A model generated the notes under the pieces. It was given only the letters and a program-made list of their open reading frames with translations, did not search any database and was not told the DNA's origin. From Bacteriovoracaceae bacterium (GTDB taxonomy: Bacteria; Bdellovibrionota; Bacteriovoracia; Bacteriovoracales; Bacteriovoracaceae), in assembly GCA_025210745.1 (NCBI GenBank), contig JAOARC010000005.1, positions 1 through 55,943 of the forward strand: a DNA stretch of 55,943 nucleotides, read 5' to 3'. Shown piece after piece: positions 34,890 to 43,813 of this stretch. Every line of letters begins with the position of its first letter. Within the stretch, counting starts at the first letter, position 1. Position numbers and translations under genes: made by a program.

Positions 34890-37463
34890 ATGAAAGAAGG
34901 AATTTTAAAAAACATATTTATAATGATTTTAATGACACTATTATTTAGTTCATGTGAATCGTTATTTAAAGCTGAATCTGGATTAAGAAAGGATGACCCT
35001 ACTGCCTATTATGGAACGGGTAAAGGATTAATAATTACTAAAAATCCTATTGCTGCAGGTGTTGGCTCTTTAGATTTTGATAACCTTACCTATCCTAGAA
35101 AAGTAACTGAAAATAATACACTATCTGATTTATGTTATTTTACTCAAACAAATATTGCGCTGACAACATCTACGACTCAAAATTGCATTAGTATATATAA
35201 TGATGATAAAGCGGGAACAACACCTCTTACAAATAATACGGGAAGTTGGGTATATGGTTTTGGTACAGATGAGTTTTATCAAGTTAATACTTATTATCAT
35301 GTAAATGAAATAAGCAAGAAATTCTTAAATAATCTTGGTTCTGCTCACAATTTATTATTTTCAAAATTGTTATGGACAAACCCAGTTGCGACAAAATTTG
35401 ATTTGGTCTCCACAAAAGGTTTTTGGGTTCATTCCAATGGGTACAATAATACACTAAAAGTTATGAGTAAAATTGAATATTCTGGAGAGCATTTAAATGC
35501 CTCATATAATCCAGCAGAAAAGTCCGTCGAATTTGGCTACAACCCTGCTCTTGGGGTTAGGATGGTAGAAGATCCAACAATTATTTATCACGAAATGGGA
35601 CATGTTTTTGTAGATATTCTTTTGAATCAAAGAAATATCTGGATGAATGGTGTTGTAACGAACTCATCACCATATTCCGCTCGATTTGGAAGAGGTGGAG
35701 GATATGATGAAGCCAATGCAATTGGAGAAGGTCTTGCCGATTTCTTCACCTACTATATGACCAAGAGAACAAGAATGGGTGAATGGGGACTAGGATTGCT
35801 ATTTAATGCTGCAAGACCACTGAGTGAAGATGATTCTCTTCACCATGCCTTATTTACTTCTACAGAAAAGCTATCTTATCCAAAACATAATCACTACGAT
35901 CCAAATAATAGAACAGCAAAAACGGAAAGTATCTACAATACAGCTTTAACGACATCTCACTACTTGACAGCTCTGCATAAAAACCTACAAACATATTGTT
36001 CATTTCCTAGCAATACAACAGGACTAAGTACAAGTGATTACAAGCATCAAAAAGCCAATGAATATATGATACTTCTTCTTAGTGAAACATTAGCTGAGCT
36101 AGGTGATCTAAGAGCAAAAGGTTCCGACTTTTTTGATGGAAACAACGCAAACTTTAGCGCAATAAGTGAATCCTCATCATTTGAAGACCTTTATAATGAA
36201 AACCCCATTAACTATAGAAGTTTCTATAAAACATTTGCAAAAAATATCCACCATAATATAACTGGTTATTTATGCCCAAGTTTTTCTAAGTCTCATAATG
36301 AAGGCTTATTAGATCAATATGGACTTCTTTTATTTAATGATTATGGTGATGCTGGCGATGGAATTGAAACAGTATCTCATACAAATATAGATTATGATGA
36401 TATCACGATATCACCATTAACAGGAATGTCTGTAAACCTAAGTTCTCCAGCAACATCACAAACAGTAGATGAGATTCATCGTATAAACTCTATTCGAATT
36501 TCAAAAGAGCTAATATCTCTTCCAGCTTTAAACTCAGGACTGGCCCAAGCTTATCTATTTGATGATCCAAGTGAAATCGCAAGTTATTTATCACTACTTA
36601 ATTTTAAAGGAGCTAATGTTAATACTTCGACAGGATTAGCAGGGACACAATATAACTATAAAAATAATAATATTGGACCTGGTGAAATTATAGGTCTAGG
36701 TATAAATCTTATTAATAATTCAAACTCTCCTATGTCCGGTGTTCAAATTATAGGAACTGATTGGGATCATTTAAAACTAGATGATAATTCAAAAAGATAT
36801 GTTAATAGATTTTTTAACCAAAACACAACTGGCCCAGATTCAAATATTGCAACTTTTAAGCCCTGTCAGTTTGATGGATTTCCTTTATTGAGTGAAGGTG
36901 CTGTTACAGACTCAACAACTAATCAAGGTGACTGCGAATTTAATACAAAAACAAAAGAAAAAATAGAACTAGATGGTAATGGAAACCAAATGTACCCACT
37001 AGATGCTCCTCAGCCGATCTGTCTTGTAAAATACTCTGATGACAATGAGCAAACATGGGTCACTCAAGATTTTTTTAGAAAAAATCAACTCAATCTAGAT
37101 GATAATAACTGTCTTGATAACGCGACAAGTGGAGATAGCTTTAATCCAAATCACTGCCTTGCTAGAGTTCTACCAGGAGCAAGTACAGCAACTTATGGAA
37201 AAATAGACCCATCTCAAACTTGGGCCCAAACTGTTAATCTTGGAACTAGTGACCAAAATTCTTATGGCCTTGGAAATATCATTATGATGGAAATTAACAA
37301 AGAAACACCTCCTGGAACGGTTTTTTCTTGTCGCTTTAGAGTAAGAATGAGTAATTGTTCTGACTGTTATACCGATTCAAACGGAAACGAATATAAAAAA
37401 TCTGACTTTAGCTCTTATAAACCATTTAAAATCATCAACTTTGAATTTACAGTTAGAGAATAA
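34890..37463 (+). CDS. Lipoprotein with zinc-metallopeptidase (HEXXH) motif
   Basis: 857 residues. Lipobox LFSSC with Cys22. The mature part has HEMGH at about 234-238 (metal ligands and catalytic Glu) and, 42 residues on, GEGLADFF with a likely third ligand Glu at 280. That is the gluzincin pattern (HExxH plus E in an EGxxD/ADFF context). No standard family name recognised. The C-terminal 450 residues are a beta-rich, Asn/Ser/Gly-rich region with several cysteines (GCSDCYTD-like CSDCYT near the end). It follows the coiled-coil protein with an 11-base gap and a good AGGA site. Likely a surface protease, or a domain that has lost activity. Confidence 0.7.
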   Translation: MKEGILKNIFIMILMTLLFSSCESLFKAESGLRKDDPTAYYGTGKGLIITKNPIAAGVGSLDFDNLTYPRKVTENNTLSDLCYFTQTNIALTTSTTQNCISIYNDDKAGTTPLTNNTGSWVYGFGTDEFYQVNTYYHVNEISKKFLNNLGSAHNLLFSKLLWTNPVATKFDLVSTKGFWVHSNGYNNTLKVMSKIEYSGEHLNASYNPAEKSVEFGYNPALGVRMVEDPTIIYHEMGHVFVDILLNQRNIWMNGVVTNSSPYSARFGRGGGYDEANAIGEGLADFFTYYMTKRTRMGEWGLGLLFNAARPLSEDDSLHHALFTSTEKLSYPKHNHYDPNNRTAKTESIYNTALTTSHYLTALHKNLQTYCSFPSNTTGLSTSDYKHQKANEYMILLLSETLAELGDLRAKGSDFFDGNNANFSAISESSSFEDLYNENPINYRSFYKTFAKNIHHNITGYLCPSFSKSHNEGLLDQYGLLLFNDYGDAGDGIETVSHTNIDYDDITISPLTGMSVNLSSPATSQTVDEIHRINSIRISKELISLPALNSGLAQAYLFDDPSEIASYLSLLNFKGANVNTSTGLAGTQYNYKNNNIGPGEIIGLGINLINNSNSPMSGVQIIGTDWDHLKLDDNSKRYVNRFFNQNTTGPDSNIATFKPCQFDGFPLLSEGAVTDSTTNQGDCEFNTKTKEKIELDGNGNQMYPLDAPQPICLVKYSDDNEQTWVTQDFFRKNQLNLDDNNCLDNATSGDSFNPNHCLARVLPGASTATYGKIDPSQTWAQTVNLGTSDQNSYGLGNIIMMEINKETPPGTVFSCRFRVRMSNCSDCYTDSNGNEYKKSDFSSYKPFKIINFEFTVRE

Positions 37464-37927
37464 TGAAGAAGATTTCTATATTTATTCCTATCGTTCTCAT
37501 TTCTTTATATTTTATGAAAAAGACTAAAAAAGAAATTGAAACACCTCCTCCACTTCAAAACAAAACTGTTATCTTAGATAAAGATTCAAAAAACATACCT
37601 AAAAAAAGAGTGCTAAAAGAAAAAAAACAACCAAAACAAATTTCAAAAATAATTTATAATATTAAAAGAAATCTTCATCAAAACCTAGAAAGCGATATTA
37701 AATCCTTTGTAAAAATACAGGAATCAAAACTTCTTAAATATGCAGGAAAAAAAAGAAATGTTCTACAGGTTCTTATAAAACTTACTGATAAAAATAATCA
37801 AAGATCATCTTATAATGCTTATATAGATCCATCTACTGGAAAAGTAATAAAAACCTGGAATCATACTATTAGTGAACATTCTGAAAGTTTTAAGTTCGAT
37901 ATCACTGATGCAAAGCTTAATCAATAG
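37463..37927 (+). CDS. Small membrane-anchored protein
   Basis: 154 residues. The first 20 residues form a hydrophobic anchor or signal without a lipobox, followed by a Lys-rich linker and a small C-terminal domain ending with YNAYIDPSTGKVIKTW. That last stretch looks like a PepSY-type strand, but this is a weak hint. Its ATG overlaps the zincin lipoprotein stop (TAATG). The coupling suggests it serves the same machinery. Confidence 0.6.
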   Translation: MKKISIFIPIVLISLYFMKKTKKEIETPPPLQNKTVILDKDSKNIPKKRVLKEKKQPKQISKIIYNIKRNLHQNLESDIKSFVKIQESKLLKYAGKKRNVLQVLIKLTDKNNQRSSYNAYIDPSTGKVIKTWNHTISEHSESFKFDITDAKLNQ

Positions 37928-37956
37928 TATAAAACTCTCAAACAATTAAAACAGCT

Positions 37957-39642
37957 CTACTTTAATTCATTTGATAATTCTACGATTCTATCATTATCAA
38001 CTTTCTTAACTAGCCCTTTAGGCTTTTTAACTAAGTTAACACTATCTTGATAGTAATCTTTTAAAGCATCAATATTTCCTTGATAGATTTGTCTTTTTAT
38101 AGATTCATCCATATCAGGAAAGTAAGCTTGAATCTTTGAAGCAAGATTAGGTAAAAATGGTTCAAATAAAATACCTAGAACAAGAGCATAAATACTAGAA
38201 TGAGCAATAACTTCACTACAAGCATCCATATCTGTTTTAATTAATGCCCACGGCTCTCCATCAGAAAAGAATGTATTAGCTTTTTGACCTAAGGCCATTA
38301 AAGACTCTAGTGACCTTTTTATTTGTACTTCTTCCATTAAAGAATAGTAGCTTTTTATATGCTCTTTCATATCTTTAGCTAAGTCCGTATCAAAAAACGT
38401 TAAGAACTTATCTTTAGAAATCCCTGTTTCTTTCCAGTTTTTAAAAAAGAAAGTTAGAGATCTATTAATAAAGTTTCCGATATTATTAGCAAGTTCATTA
38501 TTTATCTTTGCTTCAAAGCCAGCCCACGTAAAACTTGAATCATTACTTTCAGGAATTAAAGTTGTTAAATAATATCTTAAGTTATCTGATCCAAATTCAT
38601 GAATAGCCTTAAAAGCATCTACATAATGACCTTTAGATTTTGAAAACTGCTTTCCTTCAAGATTAACATATTGATTAGCAGGAAGAGATTTAACAGCATT
38701 AGCTTTTCCACTAGCTAAACACATCATTGGAAAGATAATGGAATGGAAAATAATATTGTCTTTACCAATAAAGTTCGTGATAACGGCTTCATCATTTTGC
38801 CACCAATCTTTTAAGTAATCTTCATCTGAATCTTTAAAAAGCTCTTTTGTATTACTTACATAACCAATAGGAGCATCAAACCATACATATAGTTTTTTTC
38901 CTACCGCTTCAGTTAAAGGAACATCTATTCCCCAGTCTAAATCTCTTGTAATTGCTCTATCCACCATATTCTCTTTTGATAGAGAATCAACAAAGGCATA
39001 AACACTTTTTTTCCACTGACCTTCATTAGTTTTAAACCAATCTCTAAATTCTTTATGAAACTTAGATAAAACTAAATACCACTGATCAACACTTTTAACT
39101 TCAATATTTTTTGAATTACAGAATTTACAAACTGGATCTTTTAACTTAACAGCATCGATCCAAGTTCCACAATTAGGACACTCATCCCCTCTTGCTTCTT
39201 CATAACCACATTCATAACAAGTTCCTTCTACAAATCTATCAGGAAGATAATTATGACAATCTTGGCATTGGAGCTGATCATTTGCTCTTTTTTCTATATA
39301 TTCTTTTTCATGTAAAACTTTAAACCACTCAATTACTTCTTCTTTGTGATATTCAGTAGAAGTCTGTCCAAAAAAATCAAAATGGATATTATACAAATCA
39401 AATAAATCTTTATGCTCTTTATGCCACTTATCTACATACGGCTTGTACTCTTTTTTAGCTTTTTTAGCATTTTGCATAATAGCGACACCATGCTCATCAG
39501 AACCACTTATATGAATTGCCTTTTGCCCTGATAGTTTTTTATGCTTCGTGTAAATATCTGCAGGAAGGTAAACTCCTGCAATATGGCCAAAGTGAATAGG
39601 TCCATTAGCATATGGAAGTGCCGATGTAATTAGGTGTCTCAT
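37957..39642 (-). CDS. metG: Methionyl-tRNA synthetase
   Basis: Charges tRNA-Met. 561 residues, without the C-terminal tRNA-binding domain of many MetRS. HIGH motif reads HFGH in ANGPIHFGHIAG; the KMSKS loop reads FSKSKGH in EGKQFSKSKGHYV. The connective-peptide zinc knuckles are present as four CxxC pairs: CQDC, CYEC, CPNC and CKFC. The start ATG is at 39642, beginning MRHLITSALPYAN. It is divergent from the helicase gene. Confidence 0.97.
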   Translation of the reverse strand: MRHLITSALPYANGPIHFGHIAGVYLPADIYTKHKKLSGQKAIHISGSDEHGVAIMQNAKKAKKEYKPYVDKWHKEHKDLFDLYNIHFDFFGQTSTEYHKEEVIEWFKVLHEKEYIEKRANDQLQCQDCHNYLPDRFVEGTCYECGYEEARGDECPNCGTWIDAVKLKDPVCKFCNSKNIEVKSVDQWYLVLSKFHKEFRDWFKTNEGQWKKSVYAFVDSLSKENMVDRAITRDLDWGIDVPLTEAVGKKLYVWFDAPIGYVSNTKELFKDSDEDYLKDWWQNDEAVITNFIGKDNIIFHSIIFPMMCLASGKANAVKSLPANQYVNLEGKQFSKSKGHYVDAFKAIHEFGSDNLRYYLTTLIPESNDSSFTWAGFEAKINNELANNIGNFINRSLTFFFKNWKETGISKDKFLTFFDTDLAKDMKEHIKSYYSLMEEVQIKRSLESLMALGQKANTFFSDGEPWALIKTDMDACSEVIAHSSIYALVLGILFEPFLPNLASKIQAYFPDMDESIKRQIYQGNIDALKDYYQDSVNLVKKPKGLVKKVDNDRIVELSNELK

Positions 39643-39706
39643 ATAATTAAGCCTTTATGTAATTCTAGTAGCAACAATTATACTCAAATGTTATAAGTAT
39701 GTGAAT

Positions 39707-41740
39707 ATGTTTGATATAAATGGCCTCAATCCTGAGCAAAAAAAAGCAGCTATGACCATAAATGGTCCACTTCTCATCCTAGCAGGTGCCGGATCTGGTA
39801 AAACTCGTACTGTTACGTTCAGAATTGCTCATATGATTTTAAATGTTGGTATTAGCCCTAAAGATATTTTAGCAGTTAGTTTTACTAATAAAGCAGCTAC
39901 TGAAATGCACGAAAGGGTCTCAAAACTTCTTGGATCTAGGAAAAAAAGAGGTATTACTCTTTGTACATTTCACTCACTTGCCATAAGAATTCTTCGAGAG
40001 GATATTCACCACCTTGGTTACTCTAAATCTTTTGCTATTTATGATTCAGCTGACCAATTATCCATTGTTCGAGAAGCTTTAAAAAACTTTAAGATGGAAA
40101 AGGTAAAATTTGATAAGAAACAGATTTTATCTAAGATTGGTCTTTTAAAAAATAATGGTATAAGCGCTGATGAATTTAAAGATACTGAGTTCTATGATGA
40201 AGAAAATGATTATGATCTAGCAACAGAATATGTATATCATTACTATCAAGAAAAGCTTCAATTTTATAACGCTGTAGATTTTGACGATATTTTATTTTTA
40301 GCAGTTAAGCTCTTTAATGAGTTCCCGCAAGTTGCACAGAAGTACTCTGAAAAATATAAATACATTATGATTGATGAATATCAAGATACAAATGGTCTTC
40401 AATTTGAGTTTGTAAGAGGACTAACTTCAACCCATTCAAACATATGTGTCGTTGGTGATGATGATCAGTCTATTTATGCTTTTAGAGGGGCTGATATTAC
40501 AAATATTCTAAACTTTGAAAAACAGTATGAAAGTACGACTGTTATAAAGTTAGAACAAAACTACAGATCTACTTCTAAGATTTTATCTTTAGCAAATGTT
40601 GTTATTAAAGAAAATAAAAATAGAAAAGATAAAACCATGAGATCTGATAATCATACAGGGTCCCTACCTCAAATTTGGGGATGTGCTGATACAGATCATG
40701 AGGCCCAAATAGTTATTGATGAAATTTTAAGAATACAAAAAAAAGGATTGTTTTTAGGAGAAGTAGCCATTCTTTACAGAAGTAATACTCAAGTTCCGCC
40801 TTTTGAAGACCAGCTAAGACTTGCTCAAATCCCTTATACTATTATTGGGGGACAAAAGTTTTATGAAAAAAAAGAAATCAAAGACCTTATCGCTTATTTA
40901 AGTGTTATTCATAACCCTAAAGATGAATTATCTTTAAGAAGAATTTTAAATGTTCCAAATAGAAGAATTGGTACTGCTACACTTAAAAAGTTATTAGAAT
41001 ATGGACAAGAACATAACCTAACATTATTTGAAGCTATAAGAAAAAACCCACTAGAAGGAACTAAACAAGGCGATTCTCTTAGAGAGTTTGTCATAACAAT
41101 AGATCGTTATAAAGATCTTTTTAAGACGATGACACTTGTACAAGCCCTAGCTAGCCTTATCGATGAGATTGAATACTTTGCTTTTATTGAAAAAAGCTAT
41201 GATTCACCAAAGATAGCTTCTCGCAAAAAGGATGATGTTAAAAACTTTATGCTTTCTACTGAAAGATTTAGCGATCGTTTTAAAGAAGATGCTACTCTTC
41301 AAACATATCTTGAAAGATTATTACTTGCTGATCAAACTGATAATAATGAAGATGATGGAATACTTAAAAATGAAGTTCAGCTTATGACTCTTCATGCTTC
41401 TAAAGGATTAGAATTTGATATAGTCTTCATGGTTGGCTGTGAAGAAGAGCTACTTCCTCACAAGAATACCATTAGAGATGGTATGGACATTGATGAAGAA
41501 AGAAGGCTTTTTTATGTTGGAGTTACAAGAGCTAAAAAAGAACTCTATCTAACTCATGCTTATGATAGAAGAATATATGGAAAAGATCTTAAAAGATATC
41601 CATCAAGATTTGTTATAAATGTTGAGGATAACTACCTTATTCCAAAAGATAGAACAGGCTTTGCCTATATGAGTGAAGAAGAAGAAAAAGAATTTAAATC
41701 AGACTTTTTTAATGATTTACTTAGCTCTCTTGATGACTAA
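39707..41740 (+). CDS. UvrD/PcrA/Rep-type DNA helicase
   Basis: 677 residues from the ATG at 39707 (a GTG at 39701 would add two). A superfamily 1A 3'-5' helicase for nucleotide excision and replication restart. Motifs: I AGAGSGKT, Ia SFTNKAATEMHERV, II DEYQDTN, III VGDDDQSIYAFRGAD, IV LEQNYRST, V TLHASKGLEFD and VI VGVTRAKKELYL. Nothing odd in the motif set. Rep, UvrD and PcrA cannot be told apart by eye. Confidence 0.95.
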   Translation: MFDINGLNPEQKKAAMTINGPLLILAGAGSGKTRTVTFRIAHMILNVGISPKDILAVSFTNKAATEMHERVSKLLGSRKKRGITLCTFHSLAIRILREDIHHLGYSKSFAIYDSADQLSIVREALKNFKMEKVKFDKKQILSKIGLLKNNGISADEFKDTEFYDEENDYDLATEYVYHYYQEKLQFYNAVDFDDILFLAVKLFNEFPQVAQKYSEKYKYIMIDEYQDTNGLQFEFVRGLTSTHSNICVVGDDDQSIYAFRGADITNILNFEKQYESTTVIKLEQNYRSTSKILSLANVVIKENKNRKDKTMRSDNHTGSLPQIWGCADTDHEAQIVIDEILRIQKKGLFLGEVAILYRSNTQVPPFEDQLRLAQIPYTIIGGQKFYEKKEIKDLIAYLSVIHNPKDELSLRRILNVPNRRIGTATLKKLLEYGQEHNLTLFEAIRKNPLEGTKQGDSLREFVITIDRYKDLFKTMTLVQALASLIDEIEYFAFIEKSYDSPKIASRKKDDVKNFMLSTERFSDRFKEDATLQTYLERLLLADQTDNNEDDGILKNEVQLMTLHASKGLEFDIVFMVGCEEELLPHKNTIRDGMDIDEERRLFYVGVTRAKKELYLTHAYDRRIYGKDLKRYPSRFVINVEDNYLIPKDRTGFAYMSEEEEKEFKSDFFNDLLSSLDD

Positions 41741-41741
41741 C

Positions 41742-42221
41742 TTAAAGACCACGACACCAATCAATCTCTTCCTTTGTTCCTCCGTAATACTCATAAGCAA
41801 GTTTATTTTTCAAAAGATAATCTTTTAGAGATTTTCCATCAATAATAACATCTGCAACAATTCTAAAATACTTACCTCTTTGAATATTCAAAAGATCTAT
41901 TCTTTTCGCATTTTTTAAAAGGTTTTTTACCAGTTTTTTAGCTGTTCTTCCTTTAGCTTTTTCACAAGAATCTAGAGTAGCAACTTCTGGAGTATCAACA
42001 CCATTAACTCTAACACTTACATTTTTACCAATAAAATCGTGAACTTTTGGAATATTAACTGTAATAGTATCTGCATCATAATTATCAACATACTTTACGC
42101 ATCTAAAAGTATTTTTATTATGAACACAGCGTCCCTGATAATAACCATTTCCACTTACGACATTTCTATTAGATTGAGCTAAGCAAAGCCCAGATAGCAA
42201 TAACACAATTAAGATTTTCAT
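41742..42221 (-). CDS. Secreted thermonuclease-like (SNase) nuclease
   Basis: 159 residues with a signal peptide (ending SGLCLAQ). The staphylococcal-nuclease fold motifs are present: YDADTITVNI (Ca-binding Asp), VRVNGVDTPE, the Arg/Lys in RGKYFRIVADV, and LLKNKLAYEYYGG. It should cut DNA or RNA outside the cytoplasm. It is convergent with the helicase gene, whose stop is one base away. Confidence 0.9.
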   Translation of the reverse strand: MKILIVLLLSGLCLAQSNRNVVSGNGYYQGRCVHNKNTFRCVKYVDNYDADTITVNIPKVHDFIGKNVSVRVNGVDTPEVATLDSCEKAKGRTAKKLVKNLLKNAKRIDLLNIQRGKYFRIVADVIIDGKSLKDYLLKNKLAYEYYGGTKEEIDWCRGL

Positions 42222-42370
42222 AAACCCTATTTTACTACTTTAAACCCCTTATGTAAGCCATATTGTCATAATTACAAGCCCCTAAGTCACTATAATCACA
42301 AAAATTACCCTTAAATATTTTTATGGTAAGAAATTGAATTGGCTCTAGAAGGAATCGCCTGAATGAGTGA

Positions 42371-42388
42371 GACGTACATAAGTACGTC
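42371..42388. repeat. 7-bp perfect palindrome with 4-base loop
   Basis: GACGTAC, loop ATAA, GTACGTC. It sits in a locally higher-GC segment (about 42338-42420) whose plus strand reads as a 19-codon ORF from ATG 42363 or so. It could be a REP-like unit, a small RNA or a DNA-binding site. No second copy was seen in the window. Confidence 0.45.
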
Positions 42389-42514
42389 GCAACGAAAGAA
42401 GAAGATGATGACAACGAAATAATCAATTTATCGCCTTTTAAGTTTTTTGAATTAGAATTGCTAAGATACTAGGAATGCAAAGAGATGAGATGAAAGCGTA
42501 TATCATTAAAAAAA

Positions 42515-42538
42515 TAAAAAAGGGCCTTCCTTGGCCCT
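42515..42538 (-). terminator. Rho-independent terminator
   Basis: AGGGCC (42521-42526) pairs with GGCCCT (42533-42538) around TTCCTT. On the minus strand the stem is followed by a T-rich run, as needed for the lipoprotein gene upstream of it. Confidence 0.8.
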
Positions 42539-42577
42539 GTTTAACACTTAATAAGTGAATCCATCCTTGGACATAAC

Positions 42578-42895
42578 TCAATCTACTTTAGCTTTTAGGA
42601 TCAATGTTTGTGGTGTGTATACCCCTAAACTCAAAAGTGTCCAAATTACGTCCTGAGTTTCTCTCTCGTATTGAACCGAAAACGATTCAATTTTTTTATA
42701 TCCTTTTTTCTGAAAAAATTGTCCAACGTTAACTTCTTGTCTAGCTGGAAAACTTCCCCATAAAAAATAATCTTGCTTTATAGAGTAAGTAACTTGCGTT
42801 TTCTCACTCTCACTACTGTCTTGAATAAAAGAAATTTTTGTTGATGCACACGAAGTTAAAACTAAAAGCATCAATAAAATTTTTCTTAAAATCAT
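42578..42895 (-). CDS. Bor-like lipoprotein
   Basis: 105 residues, lipobox LVLTSCAST. The mature part has a single small domain: YFLWGSFPARQEVNV, then a Cys-poor middle, ending LLSLGVYTPQTLILKAKV. The pattern (FFxxG ... GFxTLGIYTP ...) is that of the Bor family, known from the lambda lipoprotein linked to serum resistance and its bacterial chromosomal homologues. Strength of the match is moderate. It has its own terminator. Confidence 0.6.
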   Translation of the reverse strand: MILRKILLMLLVLTSCASTKISFIQDSSESEKTQVTYSIKQDYFLWGSFPARQEVNVGQFFQKKGYKKIESFSVQYERETQDVIWTLLSLGVYTPQTLILKAKVD

Positions 42896-43001
42896 TCAAA
42901 AACTTTTCCATTTTTTTATGTTTTGGATATATAAATATTTTGGGTGATCGAGTTTTATCTGTCAAAAAAAAATACGCAAAAAAGTCATTTTACTATTAAT
43001 A

Positions 43002-43811
43002 TTATTTATTTTTAAAATTAGTTTGACTTTTATTTAAAAGAGCATCAACCGCACTAAAATGATCAGAAGTTCTTTGACTAATTCCCTGATAAGCGGCTAA
43101 TAAGTCCAATGTAGAGTTTAGGTCAGCTCTGTAAGCATGGTTGATTGACCTCTTTGCCATACTAGTAGCAATAGGTGCATTCTTACAAATTCTATCAACT
43201 ATATTAGTTGTCTTTTCTAACAAATACTCACTTGTTGTAACTGTACTTACAAGGCCCATATTTAAGGCCTGCGTACTATCATAAATATCTGCTGTTAAAG
43301 TCATTTCCATAGCTTTAGAAAGGCCTACAACACGTTGTAAGAAGTATGTACCACCATCTCCTGGAATAAGACCAAGCTTTGTAAAAGTCTCTCCAAATTT
43401 TGCTTTATCTGAACATATTCTAATATCACACATACAAGCTAAATCTAGTCCAGCTCCAATAGCAGCACCATTAATCATAGCAACAACAGGTGTAGCTAAT
43501 CTTTCAAAACAAAGTGGGATTTGTTGGATACCAAACTTATACCTATTTCTAAGTTCATTTGGTTCCCCTGCAAACATCCCTTGCTTTTGCTTCATTTGTT
43601 TTACATCACCACCAGCGCAAAAATGTTTTCCTTCTCCAGTGATAACAATGCATCTAATATTTGGATCCTCATCTGCTTTAAACAAAGTACTAACTAAGTT
43701 CTTAATCATATCATCAGTAAAAGCATTACTGGCACTTGGCCTATTTAAAGTAATCCATAAACTATGATCTTTTAGTTCTAAATTTAAATCTGTTAAGTTT
43801 TCATATGACAT
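43002..43811 (-). CDS. Enoyl-CoA hydratase/isomerase family protein
   Basis: 269-residue crotonase. Oxyanion-hole and CoA motifs GKHFCAGGDVKQM and MINGAAIGAGLDLACMCD are present. The two glutamates of a classical hydratase are replaced: the one in the GGGCE-type motif reads Asp (GAGLD), and the one in the PE-type motif reads Phe in FGETFTKLG. It may therefore not be a plain hydratase. It follows HMG-CoA lyase by three bases at the end of the leucine-catabolism operon. Confidence 0.85.
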   Translation of the reverse strand: MSYENLTDLNLELKDHSLWITLNRPSASNAFTDDMIKNLVSTLFKADEDPNIRCIVITGEGKHFCAGGDVKQMKQKQGMFAGEPNELRNRYKFGIQQIPLCFERLATPVVAMINGAAIGAGLDLACMCDIRICSDKAKFGETFTKLGLIPGDGGTYFLQRVVGLSKAMEMTLTADIYDSTQALNMGLVSTVTTSEYLLEKTTNIVDRICKNAPIATSMAKRSINHAYRADLNSTLDLLAAYQGISQRTSDHFSAVDALLNKSQTNFKNK

Positions 43812-43813
43812 AA

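Larger units (their letters stand above)
42222..42577. other. Intergenic region with palindrome and terminator
   Basis: No convincing gene in these 356 bases. The open frame at 42235-42426 (minus) has a composition unlike real neighbours. Contents: an AT-rich stretch; a strong palindrome at 42371-42388 within a less AT-rich block at about 42338-42420; and the minus-strand terminator of the Bor-like lipoprotein gene near 42521-42538. Confidence 0.5.

Noticed and set aside
42235..42426. 63-codon minus-strand open frame
   Set aside because: Ser-rich, no ribosome site, composition unlike neighbours, lies across the palindrome.
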